Of a DNA stretch of 64,000 nucleotides, positions 49,101 through 51,810 are shown in pieces. Positions within the stretch are counted from its first letter, which is position 1; the number at the start of each line of letters is the position of its first letter. Below the pieces are notes generated by a model that saw only the letters and a list, made by a program, of their open reading frames with translations, made no database searches and was not told the DNA's origin. This DNA comes from Sipunculus nudus. Its lineage: Eukaryota > Annelida > Sipuncula > Golfingiida > Sipunculidae. Where the stretch lies: NCBI GenBank assembly GCA_026874595.1, contig CM049316.1, positions 57,545,676 to 57,609,675 on the forward strand. Direction: 5' to 3'. A program made the position numbers and the translations under genes.

Positions 49101-49247
49101 ACCCCTGATGACTTTTACCTTTGAGCTGGTCAACAACCAGCTGCAGGTTTTCAATCAGAGAACTGAATATATTCGACATATCTGCTGCATGCTCAGTCTG
49201 GGAAGTTCTTGTACTGTCTGCCATGTTTGGAGCAATGTAGTCTGCCC
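93..49247 (-). CDS. CCNDBP1: Cyclin-D1-binding protein 1 homologue, multi-exon, 3' end beyond window
   Basis: This minus-strand gene was reconstructed from seven exons with matching phases: 49119-49247, 46840-46902, 46212-46291, 3403-3484, 2406-2502, 1526-1596 and 93-169. The conceptual product follows vertebrate CCNDBP1 (GCIP, a helix-loop-helix-type protein reported to bind cyclin D and restrain E2F-driven transcription). Matching segments include YSLPKTQ-G-LTLRR (family LLPKDQGITLRK), SVWELCDMFPSLPKDN (SVWVACQQMPQIPRDN) and ISKEATKLSLAFSDPELPS (VSREATTLTIVFSQLPLPS). The likely start Met (49224) puts the conserved aromatic-Trp pair near residue 53, close to the vertebrate spacing. The exon carrying it also has a good 3' splice site, so a 5' UTR exon probably lies upstream. 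The C-terminal third is past the left edge. One intron is 42.7 kb and holds many mobile elements and a prominin-like gene. The family comparison is from memory; the splice phases are read directly. Confidence 0.92.
318..862. repeat. Dispersed repeat, inverted copy at 50727-51291
   Basis: About 545 bp that matches 50727-51291 in reverse complement over its whole length with small indels and substitutions. Shared stretches include 'ggaaatgacttgttaccat' and 'gccctctgacatt' (complemented in the other copy). It fills much of the intron between exons 93-169 and 1526-1596. No long open frame or clear terminal repeat was seen, so the element class is unknown. Confidence 0.75.
863..1525. other. Intron sequence, no feature seen
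   Basis: AT-rich intronic DNA between the dispersed repeat and the exon at 1526. No coding frame longer than a chance ORF, no tandem repeat and no terminal-repeat structure was recognised. Confidence 0.5.
1526..1596 (-). CDS. CCNDBP1: CCNDBP1 exon
   Basis: A 71-nt exon with acceptor CAG (1599-1597) and donor GTATCT. It begins with one nucleotide that completes a Gly codon and reads SKRHLQSTGSVWELCDMFPS LPK before ending with one nucleotide of the next Asp codon. The SVW....(D/Q)MFP.LPKD pattern matches family SVWVACQQMPQIPRD. The other frames of this segment are closed by stops, which fixes the reading phase. Confidence 0.9.
1622..1775 (+). repeat. Dispersed repeat, related copy at 43165-43345
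   Basis: Shares 'ttggtctgataac', 'ctggca-agggc-aag-at' and 'catgtttaaa' in the same order and spacing with 43165-43345. Both copies lie in CCNDBP1 introns. They are diverged, and no ends were defined. Confidence 0.5.
2406..2502 (-). CDS. CCNDBP1: CCNDBP1 exon
   Basis: A 97-nt exon with acceptor ...TTTTCAG (2505-2503) and a near-consensus donor GTGAGT (2405-2400). The phase-matched frame reads LTLRRQTQQYVILIIQSVQQ LARVLQTEGPH, matching family ITLRKLVRGATLDIVDGMAQ LMEVLSVTP. It opens with two nucleotides that complete the Gly begun in exon 3403-3484 and closes with two nucleotides completed by exon 1526-1596. A longer open frame over the same bases (2307-2519) is out of phase and is a shadow. 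Confidence 0.93.
2868..3345 (+). repeat. Tandem repeat, ~180 bp x 2.6
   Basis: Three successive units each begin near 'ctttgtaacaaataactgg' (about 2873, 3054 and 3235). They share 'gaggctttatgctttgcata', 'gcaggactatttgt' and 'tttgacacagccaatga'. The third is cut short about 60 bp before the donor side of exon 3403-3484, inside the 900-bp intron between exons 2406-2502 and 3403-3484. Confidence 0.85.
3403..3484 (-). CDS. CCNDBP1: CCNDBP1 exon
   Basis: An 82-nt exon with acceptor CAG (3487-3485) after an A/T-rich tract on the minus strand and donor GTAAAT (3402-3397). It starts in phase 0 and reads GSATLIESMEKAALALVSMF YSLPKTQ plus the first nucleotide of Gly. It matches the family block CEQVHAAIKAFIAVYYLLPK DQG. 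It is the first exon after the 42.7-kb intron. Confidence 0.93.
3561..3572. repeat. Palindrome GACCCATGGGTC of a dispersed repeat
   Basis: A perfect 12-bp palindrome set in 'acaagggacccatgggtcac...ctcagctga'. The same setting recurs at 19143-19154 (one mismatch), 52151-52162 and, inverted, at 62141-62152. It probably marks the edge of one repeat family. Confidence 0.6.
3573..4248. other. Intron sequence, no gene recognised
   Basis: Minus-strand open frames of 61-121 codons here overlap one another and have no recognisable domain. A TATA-like 'gtatataaagg' occurs on the minus strand near 3965. This could be an old LTR or promoter remnant, but no matching partner was seen. Confidence 0.35.
4251..5465. 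mobile_element. MITE-like element, TA target duplication
   Basis: Opens with CTGTGGTTGCCTT and closes with the complement AAGACAACCACAG. TA lies directly outside each end (4249-4250 and 5466-5467). The inside has no coding capacity. The TA duplication fits a Tc1/mariner-type non-autonomous element. Only about 9-13 bp of terminal inverted repeat are clear, so the ends are moderately certain. Confidence 0.55.
5713..5728. repeat. Target-site duplication (3' side) of the L1/Tx1 element
   Basis: Sixteen bases, gggtttaattatattt, identical to 14350-14365. The last Ts merge with the 24-base T run that is the element's poly(A) tail on the minus strand, so the true duplication is 13-16 bp. Confidence 0.9.
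6316..9684 (-). CDS. L1/Tx1 ORF2: APE endonuclease and reverse transcriptase
   Basis: An intact 1122-codon frame. Residues 1-235 form an APE-type endonuclease with SLNARG near residue 9, QETH near 40, GGDFN near 142, RLDYFLV near 204 and SDH near 229. The reverse transcriptase occupies about 450-770 and shows SPGPDGFP, the ICLIPKKGKD block, LLSVDFEKAFD, GVRQGCPLSPYLF and the catalytic QYADD near 695. A C-terminal region of about 350 residues follows with no RNase H. The enzyme nicks the target and primes reverse transcription of its own RNA. The start ATG at 9684 lies directly before the conserved endonuclease block. No frameshift or stop is present, so it is potentially functional. It is in an intron and on the same strand as the host gene. 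Confidence 0.95.
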   Translation of the reverse strand: MTNICQIISLNARGLASYSKRREVFHWLNRKESSIIFLQETHSTKDSENRWKTEWGNHIYFSHGTNQAKGVCTLIKNRSDIQVKEVINDILGRYLIINTTIGEHDLTLVNIYAPNKDDPKFFEDLINIVNHHGTGNIIIGGDFNLTLNPALDKKGGNSNNHSKSRQVINHWIELEQLSDIWRLQHPNSLEYTWHRYRPDPVFCRLDYFLVNDSLINSISQSGIEAGYKSDHSLITINIIKSEHKHGPGFWKLNCSLLNDDTYISTVKECIKTTVLNNKETNPTLLWDTLKCQIRGETIAYAAYKKKLKLQKMKHLEKMIHNLQNLFNTTGDTKDRENWEEAVNKHRQLIEEKTRGAIVRCRTRWYSEGDKPSKYFLNLEKRNYNKKSILKLKDQHGELISEQKDILKEEIRFYKKLYTAREKLNSSNRNFLSTEYLKTLNEDEKELCEEEYKEEDFKSTIDSMSLNKSPGPDGFPVEFYKTFWGDVKEHLINAINYSFETDCLPITMRQGVICLIPKKGKDQLYLKNWRPLSLLNTDYKIVAKTLANKLKLVLPSLIHSDQTGFIKNRYIGENIIKITGIISYLKEINKGGYLLSVDFEKAFDQLEWPYIQNTLQILNFGTKFRKWINLLYNNIHSCVLNRGWATEFFPVTRGVRQGCPLSPYLFILAAETLATEIRNNRNIRGVTINQKEHKIIQYADDTVLTLTGGPLSVQETLKVFSDFEKISGLKVNIEKTIIIPITANTQNQNTIKNLGLNWCTNPVKILGIYIHQEWKKMIEINYKEILSKIKVIINTWSNRMMSLSGRITIVKTLIISQLTYLFLVLPSPPINYIKEIEKLIFKFIWNNRPDKVKRSTIIAPRNKGGLNMIHLPSNMQSLKISWVKRFLSGPLEDGWRQIINVQFKNLGSIIFKCNLKEHDIHSFSDSCDPFWKDVLHHWCKYNFNKSVKSDEIQSQTLWYNSHIKVKDKVIFYKKLHTAGINTLSDITKKSGNYLAFLTYKEFINKYKVSTNFIKYAGLVNAIPTCWKKEIKNNPSLEAQEYTVDKIINKKNTARYVYLNVIESICVKPEKQTKKWIGELSLQNEENIFKAFKNIAMITISEKLRIFNLNYYIGFYHLIHFFTN
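9874..12982. mobile_element. Candidate nested insertion in the LINE spacer
   Basis: The 11-mer ttatgacaagt occurs at 9863-9873 and again at 12983-12993. If it is a target-site duplication, the 3.1 kb between is a later insertion, and removing it leaves an ORF1-ORF2 spacer of about 0.5 kb. The interior has no coding frame and contains the ~155-bp repeat array. No terminal inverted repeat was seen. A T run lies just inside the right end, which would be a poly(A) tail only for the opposite orientation. The alternative is that the spacer belongs to the LINE. Confidence 0.4.
11400..12815. repeat. Degenerate tandem repeat, ~155 bp x 9
   Basis: Nine diverged units are anchored on 'tgtcatgaatatc' variants at about 11479, 11637, 11746, 11913, 12065, 12235, 12387, 12541 and 12728. 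Each is followed by 'atatctgacatataaatgg' and 'gttgaatgttaacatatgat', and most by 'aaagaacacatctttgg' or 'caacagcttatgtaacaaac'. Spacing is 150-190 bp, with one short unit of 109 bp. The repeats are old and noncoding. Confidence 0.85.
13312..14272 (-). CDS. L1/Tx1 ORF1 protein, broken by a frameshift
   Basis: This should encode the RNA-binding ORF1 protein. An ATG at 14272 (MADQFNILTRSRSK...) opens 77 bp from the element's 5' end. The frame breaks at a run of nine A (plus-strand T, 14166-14174). The remaining frame, open from 14139 to 13312, gives about 275 residues: a long coiled coil (roughly 15-115, KSLRNEIQILKKENQEKDAQ) and then an RRM/C-terminal region (NIRLIGIKEQKGED, IENAHRTGKSK, ADRHI-like, LKVRFWRGRLIIDGK). 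This is the layout of L1 ORF1 (Transposase_22). Either A7 or A10 would restore one frame. The break could be a mutation, an assembly error in the homopolymer, or much less likely programmed frameshifting. Confidence 0.85.
14350..14365. repeat. Target-site duplication (5' side) of the L1/Tx1 element
   Basis: Identical to 5713-5728. It directly follows the element's first base on the minus strand, which reads CGTTTCCGGTTCAATATGG and shows no 5' truncation. Confidence 0.9.
14530..14990 (+). repeat. Dispersed repeat, copy also at 53080-53480
   Basis: Shares 'catattatgcatacacat', 'aataatgccacaacatggca' and 'gaatgagggacaaacaa' in order with 53080-53480. The part near 14560-14640 also matches 20540-20700. 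Noncoding and AT-rich. Confidence 0.7.
15565..15714 (+). CDS. Possible captured exon inside the transposon
   Basis: From an ATG at 15565 a clean frame of 50 codons runs to a consensus donor (actg|gtaagt, about 15711). It contains MNAQMVCFVKNYAQQKYLER and a following SRVEESLDRFWDRCGH. It lies downstream of a GC-rich stretch in an otherwise AT-rich region. This could be a first exon captured by the transposon, or chance. I recognise no family. Confidence 0.25.
16077..16387. mobile_element. Harbinger-like MITE, copy 1
   Basis: TTA lies at both borders (16074-16076 and 16388-16390). The terminal inverted repeats run GGCCAAAAAAATAAAAGG and then ATGGTTCTCAGGCAC (one mismatch between arms). Length is 311 bp, noncoding. 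The 3-bp TTA duplication fits PIF/Harbinger. A second copy is at 40843-41179 with the arms swapped. Confidence 0.8.
17481..18160 (+). repeat. AGCTCAG-family repeat, copy 1
   Basis: Carries 'taacttcaaaacaa', 'gttttgatattaggcagcct', 'tatttagaaggaac', 'ggacatctaactgtatgc' and the terminal 'tagctcagatgacttatagt cagctgagcta' (18128-18158). The same order recurs at 20740-22145, 41580-43003 and 53850-55300. Noncoding; class unknown. Confidence 0.8.
18161..19120. other. Intron sequence, no feature seen
   Basis: AT-rich, noncoding on both strands. No tandem repeat or terminal-repeat structure was noticed. Confidence 0.5.
19121..20700 (+). repeat. Dispersed repeat with internal 456-bp duplication
   Basis: Matches 52130-53160 over most of its length and 38875-39190 in part. 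It starts near the GACCATGGGTC motif (19143). The stretch from 19468 ('gcaagctttcaatttgacag') is repeated from 19924, giving two nearly identical 456-bp units where the 52-kb copy has one. Noncoding. Confidence 0.85.
20740..22145 (+). repeat. AGCTCAG-family repeat, two units in a row
   Basis: Two units follow each other (about 20740-21400 and 21420-22145). Both carry 'ttaaggta(tt/cc)', 'gttttgatattaggcag' and 'cttaatatct-gaaggaac'. The second ends with GACG-rich DNA (22035-22110) and 'tagctcagatgacttatagt cagctgagcta' (22115-22145). The copy at 53850-55300 has the same two-unit structure. Confidence 0.8.
22146..23250. other. Downstream of the prominin-like gene, little seen
   Basis: A C run lies at 22226-22235. 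Near 22482, 'cagtagagcactgtttatccgaa' resembles a pogo/Tigger terminus, but no partner end was found. No T run that would mark a retrogene poly(A) tail lies directly after the stop at 23251. A minus-strand ATTAAA occurs near 22850. Confidence 0.4.
23251..25797 (-). CDS. Prominin-family five-span membrane glycoprotein, intronless
   Basis: A complete 848-codon frame without introns. A signal peptide covers about residues 14-32 (MIVLSGAILVVFISSSVRC), so Met14 (25758) may be the true start. Membrane spans lie near 118-147, 172-194, 446-472, 490-517 and 802-821. Two large extracellular loops (195-445 and 518-800) carry many NxS/T sites. The first span runs into the Cys-rich FCCCRCCGKCGGK, a prominin hallmark. 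The length and N-out, C-in topology match prominins (CD133 family), cholesterol-binding proteins of plasma-membrane protrusions, cilia and photoreceptor membranes. It lies inside the 42.7-kb CCNDBP1 intron on the same strand. Vertebrate prominin genes have many introns, so this looks like an old retrocopy that stayed open, or a lineage with lost introns. Prominin 1 versus 2 orthology cannot be assigned. Confidence 0.92.
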   Translation of the reverse strand: MACQHIGSRDAVNMIVLSGAILVVFISSSVRCADPVFSPSTISDNGHVANENSSITWGSPPAGSQYAGDESFKDGGLGPLFNGARNFINVVQPNTFPTDMVKALISGTFNFGSDYMQIVMYGIGFAVCFAIGILYILITPLMGFIFCCCRCCGKCGGKMTQNINSSSGCRRTVFSLTCFILTVFMGVGMICTYVTSEHIMTAVRAVSSTTADQMDNAERYLNNTLQEINFLGPQSFNFTSQVITRDLDNIGYLVGIPVRRNLLTNGGVDSAINSILNMESTISSVSASLFAVNTSINEIKANAAQLSGNLSDVQQQINITISDPACAGCSDQIDITTLQMDVNFNSLPDISSEVNQMQDVTAKNLTALVIQGKQEFDDIPQRVQNETASTVSDIKGMMSNFNTKIDSTLQSVNDMPKSIVPEISKYKTMVTDYSKMAEEYDQYRWYGSIGLASTILIIVVLQVLGLVFGCLCSSADTNPKDRNCCSNCGGLMLMAATGFIFIFSVLLMLLTSTTFLVGGNLEKLVCEPLKDPQLKDLSELLDGPNGYFKEYMLGKLILKNGSVPLTTAGVLSDCKNNKGAMAAFKLDNLFDIQQIANIHSQINISSEMDKINVDLSSVGILSSDTENQLRDFSATTSIDFNQFNSELGKGTTQANLTAFAEVLELLAANSTSPVNESLINHASDLRDLDNGLAETVRTKQAQLLTNVQSLNNSMANIPVTVNSTLDNAKSVESYLQQNGSQLIKDQATVYGTRLLGIAESYINHTLDKIVNTAGGCQPLYNLYTAITGTVLCRYFVDTLNGFWFSLGWAIFFMVPSLFINVKLAKYYRQMKDSVGTVKPPSRNQVSIA
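25798..26433. promoter_or_regulatory. Upstream region of the prominin-like gene
   Basis: It must contain the 5' UTR and promoter if the gene is expressed on its own. No TATA box at a sensible distance was seen. On the minus strand, 'taagttttag|agg' about 35 bp before the ATG could be a 3' splice site for a noncoding first exon; this is weak. Confidence 0.25.
26434..26738. mobile_element. Small inverted-repeat element (MITE-like)
   Basis: GAGGCCACACAAAAAATT at 26434-26451 is complemented, with small changes, by 26718-26738 (aattttttttgtgtgtggcctc). The 305 bp between are noncoding. No clear target duplication was found. Confidence 0.5.
26739..27429. other. Intron sequence, little seen
   Basis: AT-rich. 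Near 27350 'ctgtagtgggatttttgttt' then 'gcgagggtttc' recalls the terminus of the MITE at 4251, possibly a related fragment. No coding capacity. Confidence 0.35.
27430..29276 (+). pseudogene. CR1/Jockey-like LINE 3' fragment, split by a MITE
   Basis: From 27447 a frame encodes the end of a reverse transcriptase: NKLSLNIDKTHFMVFKK, TRYLGVILDDQLNWRDQI, KISRGLGIICKA and VSLYNSFI. After the insertion at 27750-28583 it resumes near 28590 with PYLTYSIEVWGSAKNH and KKRAVGI, then decays with stop codons. The spliced order NSFI-PYL-Y-IEVWG is typical of the RT thumb and C-terminal region. The 3' end (about 29250-29276) has AATAAA followed by repeated 'agttca' units, as in CR1-like tails. It is 5'-truncated and dead. 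Confidence 0.8.
27750..28583. mobile_element. pogo/Tigger-like MITE, 834 bp
   Basis: Left end CAGAGAAGTCTAATTATAAC, right end complement CAGTGAAGTCTTGTTATAAC. TA lies directly outside both ends (27748-27749 and 28584-28585). The CAGTN..CTT/CGTTATAAC end is typical of pogo/Tigger elements. No transposase frame is present. It interrupts the LINE fragment exactly at the TA of a Phe-Ile-Tyr codon stretch. Confidence 0.85.
29393..30142 (+). repeat. 5' LTR
   Basis: 750 bp from TGTGACAGAGGTGTTATAAC to CCATGTGACA. An AATAAA lies near 30062. The segment from about 29605 to the end matches 31390-31877 plus 35616-35675 at high identity. The stretch 29417-29603 is missing from the other LTR. Confidence 0.8.
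32935..34029. mobile_element. hAT-like MITE, 1095 bp
   Basis: The ends TAGAAGTGCGGACCGGACCG and complement TAGAGGTGCGGACCGGACCG are inverted repeats. A perfect 8-bp duplication gtttgttt flanks it (32927-32934 and 34030-34037). An 8-bp duplication and TAGNGGTG-type ends are diagnostic of the hAT superfamily. Both subterminal regions are dense in GGTCC/GGACC. No transposase is present. Confidence 0.93.
33337..33575 (+). repeat. Tandem duplication in the hAT element, ~125 bp x 2
   Basis: Two units begin 'aatgtgcagggt-g-gcgagc' (33337 and 33460). Both contain 'gctgatgaagttt-gta' or a close variant and end 'gaaaacttattaatc'. Diverged and noncoding. Confidence 0.75.
35534..37279 (+). repeat. Tandem duplication, 873 bp x 2, nearly identical
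   Basis: Units 35534-36406 and 36407-37279 differ at very few bases (for example 'cacatacc' near 36250 against 'caaatacc' near 37123). Each unit carries the right end of the 3.7-kb TIR element, the last 60 bp of the LTR and about 730 bp of flanking DNA, so the duplication is younger than all nested insertions. An assembly duplication is an alternative. Small open frames inside are repeated with it and show no family. Confidence 0.92.
37280..37757 (+). repeat. Dispersed repeat, related copy at 38455-38690
   Basis: Contains 'cattggcaatggagaaatga', 'tttaacctga-gtgttcatga', 'gattaataaccacc' and 'ggtcagtggttgcc'. The same order recurs at 38455-38690 with moderate divergence. Noncoding. Confidence 0.7.
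37758..38302. mobile_element. MITE with CTATAGTCCGTTTCA ends
   Basis: Left arm 37758-37797 (ctatagtccgtttcacc...) and the complement of the right arm 38262-38302 match, including 'gtccacctgttttttg'. It is about 545 bp and noncoding. TA sits at both borders and could be the target duplication. The right 96 bp are duplicated directly afterwards. Confidence 0.75.
38225..38416 (+). repeat. Direct duplication of a MITE end, 96 bp x 2
   Basis: 'gtttcccttgaaatgtacct' starts at 38225 and again at 38321, and the following 76 bp are the same. Each unit ends with the MITE terminus 'gaaacggactatag' plus about 20 bp of flank, so the duplication came after insertion. Confidence 0.88.
38875..39400 (+). repeat. 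Partial copy of the 19.1/52.1-kb dispersed repeat
   Basis: Carries 'gaggggttgaaaa', 'atatttgagcaaatatgaat', 'gatgataaggctatttg' and 'ttctggcatgtacataggta' as at 19360-19650 and 52360-52640. Confidence 0.75.
39401..40020. other. Intron sequence with a G run
   Basis: A run of G lies at about 39494-39507. 'gagttacaacacctctgtct' near 39522 and 'gagttacaacacccttg' near 39650 recall, inverted, the start of the LTR at 29393, so an old LTR remnant is possible. Otherwise nothing was seen. Confidence 0.35.
40024..40192. repeat. (GA)n microsatellite
   Basis: Nearly pure AG/GA with a few interruptions (agatgg, gctagactgcc). Open frames on both strands (Arg-Glu and Ser-Leu runs) are by-products of the repeat and not genes. 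Confidence 0.95.
40843..41179. mobile_element. Harbinger-like MITE, copy 2
   Basis: The inverted ends contain GGTATGGTTCTCAGGCAC, and TTA lies outside both ends (40840-40842 and 41180-41182). Length is 337 bp. The inside matches copy 1 (16077-16387) in inverted orientation, including 'cgcccgcccgcattgatttc'. Confidence 0.8.
41580..43003 (+). repeat. AGCTCAG-family repeat, two units
   Basis: Units at about 41580-42220 and 42270-43003 contain 'cataactt-aaa-caatac', 'gtggttttgata' and 'gggacatctaact'. It ends 'tagctcagatgacttatagt cagctgag' (42973-43003) after a GACG-rich stretch. Same family and layout as 20740-22145. Confidence 0.8.
43165..43345 (+). repeat. Dispersed repeat related to 1622-1775
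   Basis: See 1622-1775 for the shared segments. Minus- and plus-strand short open frames here are chance. Confidence 0.5.
43846..45205 (+). repeat. Repeat element with seven ~175-bp tandem units
   Basis: Flanks are 'ctagatgtgttggaacgac' plus 'aatgcccccgcc' on the left and 'tatgccccggccactttgtg' on the right. Between them are seven units, each with 'caaaagtaggtcaactggga', 'ctcgatctgtaactggtcat', 'acacaccaaaaatcaggcc' and 'tatctgcaggcattgcg' (anchors near 44024, 44190, 44372, 44538, 44720, 44898 and 45076). Noncoding. Confidence 0.85.
45206..46211. other. Intron sequence near exon 46212, no feature seen
   Basis: Ordinary AT-rich intron DNA. Short open frames only. Confidence 0.5.
46212..46291 (-). 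CDS. CCNDBP1: CCNDBP1 exon before the 42.7-kb intron
   Basis: An 80-nt exon with acceptor CTCTTCAG (46299-46292) and donor GTAAAT. It begins with two nucleotides completing Glu, reads QVIKLISKEATKLSLAFSDP ELPSKK and ends in phase 0. It aligns without gaps to family AAVTVSREATTLTIVFSQLP LPS. Confidence 0.93.
46600..46672 (-). repeat. tRNA-like SINE head
   Basis: On the minus strand TGCCTAGTGGTTAAGGC (46666-46650) fits an A box, and a weaker B-box-like 'ctgaagatcccacc' follows at about 46640-46623. It cannot be folded into a convincing tRNA. Probably a SINE or tRNA relic. Confidence 0.45.
46717..46740 (-). CDS. CCNDBP1: Candidate 24-nt CCNDBP1 microexon
   Basis: A perfect GTAAGT donor (46716-46711) and a CAG acceptor (46743-46741) bracket 24 nt. 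Inclusion keeps the frame and inserts DDVKHALE between YWTKT and EQVIKL. Skipping gives the gap-free match to the vertebrate protein, so this would be an alternative exon. The polypyrimidine tract is weak. Confidence 0.45.
46840..46902 (-). CDS. CCNDBP1: CCNDBP1 exon
   Basis: A 63-nt exon with acceptor TTACAG and donor GTAAGA. It reads GESSRAADPDFSLQPYWTKT with split codons at both ends that match its neighbours. YW aligns to the FW of family NREMFWRRLNEAA. Confidence 0.87.
47495..47605. repeat. Cluster of TTTCGGACA and GTCCGGA motifs
   Basis: 'gtttcggaca' occurs at about 47508, 47568 and 47600, with 'ggtccggact', 'cagtccgag' and 'cagtctggact' between them. It looks like a short minisatellite or the end of an unknown element in the first CCNDBP1 intron. 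Confidence 0.5.
47606..49118. other. First CCNDBP1 coding intron, little seen
   Basis: AT-rich, with an A run at about 48856-48869. Short frames on both strands have no family. Confidence 0.5.
49119..49247 (-). CDS. CCNDBP1: CCNDBP1 first coding exon
   Basis: A donor GTAAAAG follows 49119, and an acceptor TTTCCTTTCAG precedes 49247. The ATG at 49224 opens MADSTRTSQTEHAADMSNIF followed by SSLIENLQLVVDQLK. The Leu-rich helix corresponds to LEQLRHLAEELRLLL of the family. The frame is also open upstream to the acceptor, so extra N-terminal residues from an unseen exon are possible. The distance to the conserved YW favours this ATG. Confidence 0.82.
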
Positions 49248-50290
49248 CTGAAAGGAAACACAATGTTTATACAAAACATATGTAACATCAATTTTCAAGC
49301 AGATATATTCCCACTTCAGTTTGAATATTAAACCTTCTAAGGCATTTCTCAGTTACATACTGGTGTTAGAAACAGGCACAAAAAAAAGAAATGAAAGAAA
49401 AAGGGCTGCCATATCACAAGCCAGACTTTTATGTGGACATGAAAGCCGGTTTATGTAATATATTGATATTTGTTAAATTATTTGTGACATGGACAATATT
49501 TGAAACAAAGCAATACACTACAAGTTAAAGCTTGTATAAAGTTTCTGTCATTACTTCAGCTTCACTACCTCCATTGCCAAAAAATGCTCAAAATCGTTCA
49601 GCTAAATTTGGTTTAACACAATAAAGTATATAATTTTATTAAAAAAACCCTAAGTGCTTCATGTGATGGGGTCAGACTTCCAGTGTAGCATATTTTAATG
49701 TGGCTTTGTGCGATTGGGGATCTGACCTAACGTTACCACAAACACAGAGGCAGGCATAGTGGAAGTTAACTATGATCTGTGACGACCAAACCACCCCACC
49801 CCCCTCCCCTCACATGAAGCAGGACCCTTCCTGTGACCAGGTGGAATTACCCCATCACTCTAGTGCATGGGAGCACAACAGGTCATGGGGGGGGGGGGGG
49901 GTTCACAGGAAGGAGCGTACATTCTACATCCCTCCCCCTCCCCCATGCCGCCTGCAGTGATGAAACATCTTGCACTGTTAACAGAAAACTGTTTTGTCAC
50001 CTCCCCATATATAGAGGTTAGTGGTATGATCATATTTTCCAGAAAAGGTAGTTTTATTTTCAGTTTCACAGATGGGGTGCCATTAAAACTTCTTAACCAT
50101 GTCAAAAGTATCTAATTTTCAATACAACTGCAAAATTAAGATCAAATACTTTAATTATTTTGTATTTTGGTCTAAGAAGACACGGGCCGTACTTCTCATA
50201 ACCCCCATGACTGAAGACAATTTTTTTGTACGGGTCCCATTTTATAAGATTAATAGACTTAATCAAGCTGGGAATTTATGCAATTAGCTT
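49248..50290. other. Upstream of CCNDBP1 coding exons; G and C runs
   Basis: C-rich (49785-49815) and G-rich (49887-49899) runs with several overlapping short frames on both strands. A 5' UTR exon and promoter for CCNDBP1 probably lie somewhere from here to about 51.5 kb, but none can be pointed to. Confidence 0.35.
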
Positions 50291-50292
50291 AT

Positions 50293-50699
50293 CATAACAG
50301 AATTTTGTCTCTAAAAAATGAGATACTTAAGTTACTGGGGGGTTTTCTCCCTTTCATAGACACAGATCATACAGAGGTTAGAATCCCACCCAAGTGCATA
50401 CAGTATTACATGGGATGGTGACTAAAAAATGTACTCTCAAATATATCTAACATATCTCACCCTTGGTGGCTAACCCCCCCCCCCCCCCCATAATTCATAA
50501 CAGAATTTTGTCTCTAAAAAATGAGATACTTAAGTTACTGGGGGGTTTTCTCCCTTTCATAGACACAGATCATACAGAGGTTAGAATCCCACCCAAGTGC
50601 ATACAGTATTACATGGGATGGTGACTAAAAAATGTACTCTCAAATATATCTAACATATCTCACCCTTGGTGGCTAACCCCCCCCCCCCCCCCCCCCCCA
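50293..50699 (+). repeat. Tandem duplication, 203 bp x 2, each ending in a C run
   Basis: 'cataacagaattttgtctct' starts at 50293 and 50496. The units are almost identical and each ends 'ggtggctaac' plus 16-23 C. The C run probably mediated the duplication or an assembly collapse error. Confidence 0.9.
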
Positions 50700-50726
50700 T
50701 TTAGCTGTGACAATCTGACTCAGTAG

Positions 50727-51291
50727 GCAATGATCATTGGGCTGGTTAGCCTTCTTGAGTTGTGATACAAGCAATATCAAGGAATGCATCACAGTAGTGT
50801 TCCATCATGTTGCATTCTTATTGCAGTAAACAGCCCATAATCTTAACATTATGCTACCGATGCTGAATTAACACAAGAGAATACATGTGAATTCACAACC
50901 CAAACTGAAACTCTGTCTCTATGGTAACAAGTCATTTCCTGTATCGCGTACAAGTTGACTGTGTCCCATAATCCGTGCAGGCCATGCTTGTATTCATACG
51001 GTCATAAATTTAACAAACATGCAGAGGTTTGTTTTACCAATAAGCTGCATTAAAACGGAACTTTTCTCACTTATGTTTGGTGTTGTTAGAAAGTAAATTA
51101 AAAGAGCTATTAATGATTAGTCTGGTTTATGTCAATTGACAGTGTACCTGTATGCCATGGGGTGTTGTGAAAAAAAGAACAAAAATATTTGCATCCTCAT
51201 AGTGCCTTATAATCCATTCCTCAGACCTAGATGTAAAGGCACTCTGACAGCCAGTAATCTGACAGTAATGTCAGAGGGCCAATAGCTTGCT
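50727..51291. repeat. Dispersed repeat, inverted copy of 318-862
   Basis: Reverse-complement match to 318-862. Its right edge abuts a C run (51294-51309). Confidence 0.75.
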
Positions 51292-51810
51292 ACCCCCCCC
51301 CCCCCCCCACCACCACCCCACCACTCCATGAAGGAGGGCCTTACAAAAATAAAAATCCCTCAGTTTTTGAGACAGCTTAATTGAAGGCTGGGTACAAGTC
51401 TAGAATTCAGGCTGCTGTTCTGGGCACGTTAAGAAACCACAGATACATGTGAAACATTGTATTAATATATCCAGTTTGCTCCTTTGTAAGTTAATGGTAT
51501 CTTATATCCTTCCCATGTACCTCTTACCCTGTAATAATGTACAATTCATCCTTCCTTCACGCAATTTAACATGCTCGTATCAGTCATGTTTCCTCCCTCT
51601 TGCTTGTTTACACCACTTGGCTTATATGCACATATCCTGCCTACGTCATTCTCATCCGTTGTCTTGCGCCCTTCAGGCATCATGGATATATATTTTGTGT
51701 ATTTCAAGGGTTAGGGTTCACAAATGAAAGTGACTCAACCTTGTCCGCGCGAAGCGCGAGATTCGCGCGAGACGGAGTCGGGTTTAGTGGCAGGCAGTTA
51801 ACAAACGGCT

